From Mactromeris polynyma (lineage: Eukaryota; Mollusca; Bivalvia; Venerida; Mactridae), in assembly GCA_032209605.1 (NCBI GenBank), contig JASFXZ010000008.1, positions 496,001-560,000 of the forward strand: DNA of 64,000 bases, in the 5' to 3' direction. Positions within the stretch are counted from its first letter, which is position 1. Each line of letters opens with the position of its first letter. The notes beneath the pieces are model-generated. The model worked only from the letters and a program-made list of their open reading frames with translations, ran no database searches and had not been told where the DNA came from. Both the position numbers and the translations under genes were made by a program. This document shows, in pieces, positions 52,701 through 61,700 of this stretch.

Positions 52701-55700
52701 TGAAGTATTTTCTACGGTAACATGCGGCTGACATGTAAAAACAGACTGACTAGTAGAGCGTCAAAGAGAAATGGTTTGGCTCCCTAGGGAGTAAATTTGT
52801 CGACTCTACCTTCTTGAAAGTTGATTAGACGATCATTTTAAGACAATTTACGCAATTGGCCTTTGGGAGAATGTAAATACCGCCGTATTAAGTACGTTTC
52901 CCAATTGTATAAAATATACCAATCATATGAAAGGCAATGCATCACAATCACTTTGTCAGTTTGCACATGCAGTCTGACAGCCGTAATGGAATTGACATAA
53001 GCTGAAACAAGGGAATGTGAGAGTGGTTGGCAAAGCAGGTCACACTCATGATGATAGGCAATATGATTGTTTGACATTGTATTCGGTGTTTGGTGGATTG
53101 GAGAAACTGCATATTAATTAAAGGTTTTTATGACATATGTCCCTCTCTCTCTCGTATTTGCGCATACTGAAGTGCTAAATGTACTGGTAGTTGACAGGAC
53201 CTGCTCATATTTGTCAACGGCTGCTGATTTATATGAGAATTTTGATGAATTGTGTAATGCATTTAGCTGAAAGGTAATTCGCACAACTTTGTACCAATAT
53301 TGTTCCTTAATTACAAAGCACACATTGTACGATGTACGATGGAAACAGGATTGAAAAACAAGAAGACTGGGTGGACATCGTCTCGAGTTTACATACTTGA
53401 AACATTTTCTCCTGTGTCACAAGCAGATGTTATTAAAATCTATCTCTAATACTTCATTAAATTTCGTGCGGAGTTGATAACCTATGCGTATGTGCCACGT
53501 CTGTCTTGATCAAGCTTATCATGCAAATTAATAGACAATTGCTCTAATCTACGTTTTAGAGACACATTTTTCTATTTATTGGTAATAGTTAGAAAATGAC
53601 AGTGACATTCAAATTACACATATTAGGTAATTGTCATTGTTTATTGAGGTGACTGCTTTTCTCTAAATACTCCAAGGTATCATCAGGGCCCAGTTGAGTT
53701 ATTATTCCCGGCTAACATCATATGACGATACACTCATGGACTAAAGTCAGTAATTAACGAAAATGTGTTGTTTAACAATAATAACATCAACTGTCTCAAC
53801 TTTACTAAGATATATGACGAAGTGAGTATGCATCACATATTGTACTTGTATTTGTGTCCGTTCCATCAATAAGGACGGGGCTGCTAAAATGTGTTTCACT
53901 CATTAAAGCCCCAACGGTGAAGGTATAAGAATCTGCAGATTGTTTAATTGTCCAGTTTCAGATCATAATGCCCGACAAATTGCATTACAGAGAAGCATTT
54001 GATAGCCACAATTTTAAGTCACCTGCACAGCATAAGTACATGAAATGGAACGAACGCGAAACATCGGCTGCCATTTGTTAAAACGTCATGAGCGTATGAT
54101 GATGATACGTGCAAATGATACGTGCAAACGGCGAAGTACAATATTTCCTCATGGTTCCTCAAGGTTTCTGTAATGTTCCTGCTGTTATGGGCATTCTTTT
54201 TAAAGCATGCAGTTATATATACGAGTTCCTGTCTGTGTATTTTCTCATTATAATAGGATCGCTATTCAATCACATGGACCATTTAAGCGCAAAGCGGACG
54301 AACATCTGAATTCAAAGACCTAGTCTTGGATATAAAATTGGTTGAATCCGTATGGTCTTAACTGTAACATGTTATCGATATATTTGTCTGACTTTCATAC
54401 AACGGTGACGTAGACTTTCAATTTTCTTTTCAAATGTAGCGTTAAATGCGACTTCTAGAGAAGTTGTATTATATTAGTACTTTACCAGGAAGCTATGCTT
54501 TTGATACAAATGTAATAGGTGCTTCGACTTGATAATTAGGTAAAAAACGATACATATCCCTACATTTTCCGAGCTTGAACCGTTTTGTATGAATTAATAC
54601 TCGCAACGTATACTCCCGCTAAACCGTCTCCCGTGGCCAAAAGGTTAAGGCATCCGCCTTGGGAGCGGGTGGCCGAAGGTTCAGGTCCCGGTTGGGATCC
54701 GTTCTGATATGGCTGGTTGGAGAGCCGCCAGCTATTTAAATAATGGTTACCGTGCGCCTGCCTTCATGGTGGCTGGCATCGAGAAGTTAAAGTGCTCAGA
54801 AAGTAAGTGTCTCATAAGTCAGAAATGGCTGGCCCATTAAATAGGGATGACATAATAATAAATAGGCAGTTTACTATACATGGTTATATTTCTGCCATAG
54901 GGATGGAAAGACGAAAGAATCGGTTGGAACAAGGATGACTACAATGGCTTAGAGGTTGTTCGACTGCCTGCTAAATTGCTATGGCTTCCAGATATTGTGC
55001 TGTATAATAAGTAAGATTATTGTACAATTGGTTCTCGGGGTATTGTATCTATGATAAGAAATTGGTAATTGCTTCCTGATATGGATGCATTTATTTCTGG
55101 TTCTGCTCCGGTGTGCTGGGAGACGTTCTGTTTTTGTGAAGTGAAACGTGATTTGATTGCTCCTCGTAAGCAACTTTGCTATATAAAGTAATCAACTCGT
55201 CGCTGTCATAGTCCACAGGGAGTGAATTAATTTTCAGAAATACAAATTATACCATTATACAACGTTGATAAGAAGTTCTTCTACAGTATAGGAGTATTAC
55301 GCTGTTTTATGTTATTATATACCACGTATTTCCGTATTTAATACATTCTGCAATACCATGGAATACATGTATATAGCTGTCTTAAGACTGTAATAGCTCA
55401 GGCTAACTCCTATCAAGACAACCAATAAGCTTTCTCAATATTATTTTCGCCGATTTCGTTATGTTTATGCCAGCCAAGTCTATTTGAGTGGAAGCTAAAC
55501 CGTATTACAGACGCTACAAGCCAGCATTTTACTTGCTGATAAGATATTCTTGTGCGCTTCTAATAGATCTAATCGCGTCAACGTTGTTTTACACTCAATT
55601 ATAGACACGCCCTTGTAATAAAGGTATTCGTTTGCGTTTTATCTGTACCAATATATGGCCTTAGCCTTGAAGGTTGTACTACTTTGACTAATAGCTGTGT

Positions 55701-58700
55701 TACTGTATTTCAGTGCGGATGATTTCACAGCAGGCTTTATGCCAATCAATGCTATGGTGGGGGTCAATGGAACTATATTCTGGTCACCACCCGCCAGGCT
55801 TAAAAGTTCATGTAAAGTGGATATCACTTATTTCCCTTTTGACCATCAGGTAAGTATACATTTTTTGTAATTATTGCTAATTTCAGAAAGGAGCTAACTT
55901 AAATGTCGCAAGCGAGCAAGGTCGATAGTCAGAATACGAAAAATGTATATATATGAGACTATCAATCAGTTTGGCGTGAACTGTTTATTGTTATTACATC
56001 GTTAAAAGTGAAATGCGTTTCAATACTTATATTTAGGACTGAACGCGTGCAAGAAGCACCTATTTCTTACGTTCACCATTCTTGTTTATTGAGTCTTTAT
56101 GCTTGCGCCTTATAAGATAGGGTTTGAAACTCGCTTGCTTAGTGATTGTCTACAAGGGATTCCACATGAGAGCTAGCGTATCCATGGAAACTGGCCGGGG
56201 AAATTTAAGGTTTTCTTACACCGAACAGAACAAAATGAAACACATTCAGTAAAACCTCGATAATAAGACCACCATTGGGACCCTTGAAAACTGGTCTTAA
56301 TTTTTGACGGGGTCTTTATATTGAGGTTGAGTAAAGAGCTAACAGTGAAAATGGACTTGAAAATTGTGCTCTTAATTCTGAGATGGTCCTATTATTAAGG
56401 TGGTCTGTATGTGAGGATTTACTGTAGTACGTTTCAAACATTCAAGCTACTTTTAAGCACTGAATGACATATTTTCGTCTACAATCAACATTGACAAAAA
56501 CAGTAGATGTCTTCGAGCAGGCGCTGAGGTCTAATAAATTCATACGCAATTCCAAATTCTAATGGTGAACATGGCAACTTTCCATCTATCACACAAGATG
56601 TAACTACAACGTAATGACTTGAATGCATTATTTACTTTGGAAATATTCTCGAAGTTAAATGAAACAATCGCTGTGATTCCCCAATTTTAGTAATGGGTTA
56701 ATATTGTATTTCGGGAAAAATTACCGTACTTTTGCTAATAGTGAATGTCAGACAGAATTTCAATTTCTGAGATAGACAAGTTCGTGTGTAATCTAAATAA
56801 AGGCGTTTTTCAAAGCAAACAGTATGTCTTTTCTCATCAAGCAGTTTTGTAATATATTACAAAACTAATACACGTATTTTAATAGTATGCTTATGGGTAA
56901 ACAGAGAAAAATGAAATTTTGACAGTTTTATTCGTCGATATTGTCGTCCGAGTTTTCTGTTCTGCTCTATTTTCAATTAATCAATCAAGTATTCATTGGA
57001 ATGTGTAACTATTCAACAATAAATGTGACCAAAATCAAGACTCACTAACTATTTGTAGAGAATATACAGTTGTTGAATATGTTCGCGTTTCTAACTGTGA
57101 AAGGTATACATACGCGCATGTCCATGTACTGCATAATATACCATGTTCATTATGTTTGTTTATTTATATGTTAACATCTAACACATATATTTAATTTCTG
57201 TGATTTTTGTTAAGCGTAGGCGTAAGCGAAATACTTAGACTAGAAATAAATATTCACGTTCATCGCGGTTCGCGTTCAACTATCGAAGGGAGCTAATTCA
57301 CTACTCATGTAAAATAGTCACTAATGGAGTTATCTGTCTTGATTATGATCTAAGTTGTGCTGAATGGAATACAGTTACCATTTTACGTGTTATTTGATAT
57401 ATGTACAAATACAGCTAAATTGAAATGTATGAACTTAACATTCACTGATGTATTGACAAATCAATTCCTTGAAAGACGTTCATAAGTTACTTAGCACTTG
57501 TATATGAGTTGTGAGTTTTGTTTCTTTGCTGACTGTATAAGTCCAGCGTAGGGCGCATTCTGCTTAGGACTTTGTTTGGTCGGTTGTTGTTTCCCTATAT
57601 CCCTTCCTCCTTCCTAGTTAAGAAGGGGTTCCATTGACCTTGTCAGGGGTTTTGTGAAATCGTCTTTACGCATTTGTTTCTGTTTGTCTCTCTTTAGAGG
57701 CGAACATTCTGCGCGATGCGTGTATATGGTCACATTGTCCATATACGCTCCTTATCTGTTTTCCCCTATGTATTATAGCATTAATGAAATAAGATTTAAC
57801 ACTAGATAGTTTCGTGAAATTATAAATTTTGTTCCATGCACCACGTTTTATAAACAAGACTGAAAGAGTGTATCATAATTTGTATACCATTTAGTACTAT
57901 CACGTTACCAGAATAAAAAGTTTATAATAATAATTGAAGAAAAGTGTTTAAACTTTTTATAAACACCCGAACTGCACAATTATGATGTATTACCTCCCTT
58001 TATATATGCAAATTAACAAAAAAATAATTAATAAAGGAAATTTTATATCAAATGCACACAAGGGATTACGTTGGGAAATGTTACATGTATCATGATATTT
58101 TTGAAACGAAAGGGTTGGTCCCTTGTAAGAAATATTGCTACATATAAGTCGGTAGAGCACTCGACTATGTAAATGTCGTGGTTTGCGGACCACGGAGTAT
58201 GTCTTTGTTTTCCGTGACAATTTGAAGAACACTTTTAACTTCGGGATCAAAGGAGAAACTTGTCAGTTGCTTGTAGAAGAACCATTTAACCTAGGAACTT
58301 TTGTGTTTTGAGATTGCTGTTAATAATTGATATACTGTTGAAAATGCGTAATACACTAAATTAACAACATTTAAAACGGAACATATTCCTTGGGTTCCAA
58401 ATTCTTATTCTTCAACATACAATACGAGGACAGAAACTTGAAATGAAATATTGTTTACGATCAGGTCTGTAAACTGAAGTTTGGAAGTTGGACATACGAC
58501 AAAGCACAAGTTGATATGTTGTCCATGAGCGGAGAAGTGGAAGTGTCACGTTATGTAACAAACGGTGAATGGATGCTTACAAAATATGAAATTGTCAGAA
58601 ATGAAGTTGTTTATCCAATAAGCCCAGCCATATATCCTGATGTCACAGGTAATTGTATAGTCGTATTCGTTGTTCGTCCTCCAATTGCACAGGTGTTACA

Positions 58701-61700
58701 TGTAAGCATTTTTCGATTTTTAAATTTCACTGATGCGTATCGTATTTAAAAAAGTATTGTTTCAGTATGCAAATCCGGTGTATTTTGTTTTGTCAACATA
58801 ATAGTTAACCAATTATCGTTGACTGCCGATAGAACACCAATAATCATCTGTGCTCTAACTTTGATTCATGTAGGAAAATTGTCCGTTTTTTATTGAAAGT
58901 CCGGGCAGTACTCGATGGTTACCCAGCCCTGCGATCAGTAAAGGCTAACAGTCGCTCAATTTACGAAACTGTGCACACGTTTTGCTACTGAACGCTCTAT
59001 TTGCCAAAGAGTGTGCGCGTACTGTACGCACGCTCGCTAACGCAACTCCGATGTAGCAAGCGAACTTGTGAGCCGAAAACGAGGCGTTCAATACACTTGT
59101 TAGCGACGCAAACTGTAAGCGGCTTCCGTTTGCCGTAACTGAACACACGGCAGTTACACTCGTTAAATCAACTGACCACCATACGTAACTGAAATACTTT
59201 TGAAAAACGGCGTGAAACTCACTCGACGCTAAAGAGAAATAGGATCATTACTTTTATTAAAAGTACTACTGAAATATTGTTGATAACAAATAAAATAACA
59301 TTCATAAATTGTAAATACTTATGTTTGATTCTTACAATCATATCTATTTTATGACTATTCTAAACTTTGTTCTGTATGTGTGTGTGTAGAGTCCTTTCTC
59401 ATGGGTACCGCGACTTTCATGGTACCGCGGTAAACAGTCTTTGCAATTGTAGAACGTAAGGCGATTTATAGACGAATTGCGAATAAAATGTATACATTTA
59501 TGTATTCATACAATCGTAAACTTTTTGTAAATAGTGATTCAAATTGCCAATGAATAGTCATTGTTGATAAAAATTGATGGTATTGTAAAATATTTACTAT
59601 ATTTTATAAAAACTTCATTTCAGTTATAGTGACAATCCAGCGTCGTATCCTGTACTATGTTTTAAACATTTTGTTCCCGTGTTTTTGGTTAAATATTCTC
59701 AGTGTTCTCACATTCTGCCTTCCGCCTGATGCTGGTGAGAAAATCACTCTCAGGTAAGATGTACAACAAAAATACAATCACTGTACTAGTATGATTCGCG
59801 TCCGATGTTATAAAACTGGACATCAGTCTCCATAATCAAAATTCATTTTCACCTTATTTCAGTCAAATACATACACTACAGTATCTTGGTCAACAAATAT
59901 AGCGTAGAAACCCGGCATACTATTTCGTTTATTTCATGTCATAAATCCACAGATTGAACAAATATAATCAATAAATGTGATTATGCGAAATAAATCAGTA
60001 CTGCAGCTCCCACTTAAAGATGATCTGGTCTAATAGCGGATGTGCCCAAATTTACAAAATTTTGTTTAGCAATGTTAATCAATAAAAGGTTATTCGACAC
60101 TAAAAAGTCCTCACTTATAAGTTATGTTAAGTGTATTTACATGTTTTAGTAAAGATTTACATTTGATAATACACAATGTAGAAATACTGTACCAAAATTA
60201 ACTTCGAAAATTTGATCTTAAAATATATTGATCAAGTTTTGTGTTAGAAGATCAATGTCAAATTTTATAGTATCGGACGAGGAGAAATTGCTTGCCATGC
60301 CTTATGCAATTCTCGCGAGACAAATTTACTGGGCAATCCAACTCCAGGCCCTGTGTTCTCAAAGAGTCAGTTTTCATGATCAGGATCAAGATCAAATATA
60401 GGATCTTTCAAACTTGGTAAAAAGTGTTATGCAAAGAAATCTGTTTTACATATTGTGACAGCTATAAACATCCTGCAAAACTTTTGAGACATTAGATTCA
60501 ACTGTCATGCTTATTAAGAATAAGATGGAAATTACTAAGTTATGATCGATTTTGAAGTTGTGTATGTTTTCACGATGTTAATTAGAATAGTTTAAGGTAT
60601 TTTTGTGAATATTTATGAGAAGTACTGGAAAAAGTGTTCAATTGCGTAATGAAAATGGCAAATATTTTTATGGACTAAATTGATCAAGATCAGTTGACGC
60701 TTTGTGAACATGAGGACGGGAGAAGGTCGTGTTAGGTTATCAAGTTATATAAGCAAAAATGTCGCTTTTTGTTGTGATTCATGTCAACTTTATGATCCAT
60801 CATTCACAAGAATCTTGGTGTATTTGATTTCATTTCTTCGTCAAAATATATTTAATCGTAACATGATAAATACCATTCATACAAAATGAAAACATATAAA
60901 ACACCATATGATAGATATTCGTTTGTAAGGAATGGTTGAAATAAACAATAAGATGTTGTTGAACAGTCTCGCTAAATCAATCATGTCGCAGCTGTGGTGA
61001 ACGCGTATTCTTATTTACGTCCGTAAGTTACACTGCAAGTACGATTGATTTGTATTGGTGATTGTAATAATAATAATAAAATCTTTATTTTCAGAAGGTA
61101 ACATATCAAGGTTTAACAATAAATGTGTATACCTTATTTACAATATGGCCTTCTATCAACAAGATAAACAACCAACAAACACACACACGCGCACGCACAC
61201 ACAATATTGTTACAAGTACAACATGTATCAACATCAGGATGTCTGAAAATATTTACTTTCAAATGTTCATTCACTCATCGACAGACACTCAAATAAAAGC
61301 AACCAGTTACTTTAAAAGCATTATACAATAGCTCAGTAAATGTCAATTGGAGGAATAAAAGTTGTATACATGAAAACATGTGTATGATTAATTCTAATAG
61401 AGATAGATAGATAGTTTATTAAAGAAAAAAAACATAATTATACCCATGATTTCACACGAACAAGTACATACGAGTACATACTGATTGCATTCAGTTATTA
61501 CATGAAATTAGTACTGTATACTCTTTATCGATATATTTAAGTATTTTTATCAAATCAATAGTTTGAAGATACTTATCTTCACTATCGTCATTCTAACTAT
61601 ACTATATTTCAGCATCACGGTATTGCTATCATATTCTGTGTTCATGTTACTTGTCGCTGAATCAATGCCACCAACATCAGAGTTTGTTCCTTTGATTGGT

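Noticed and set aside
54625..54700. Functional tRNA-Pro gene
   Set aside because: The anticodon-like loop reads TGG, but the T stem and acceptor stem do not pair, and a SINE body and tail follow.
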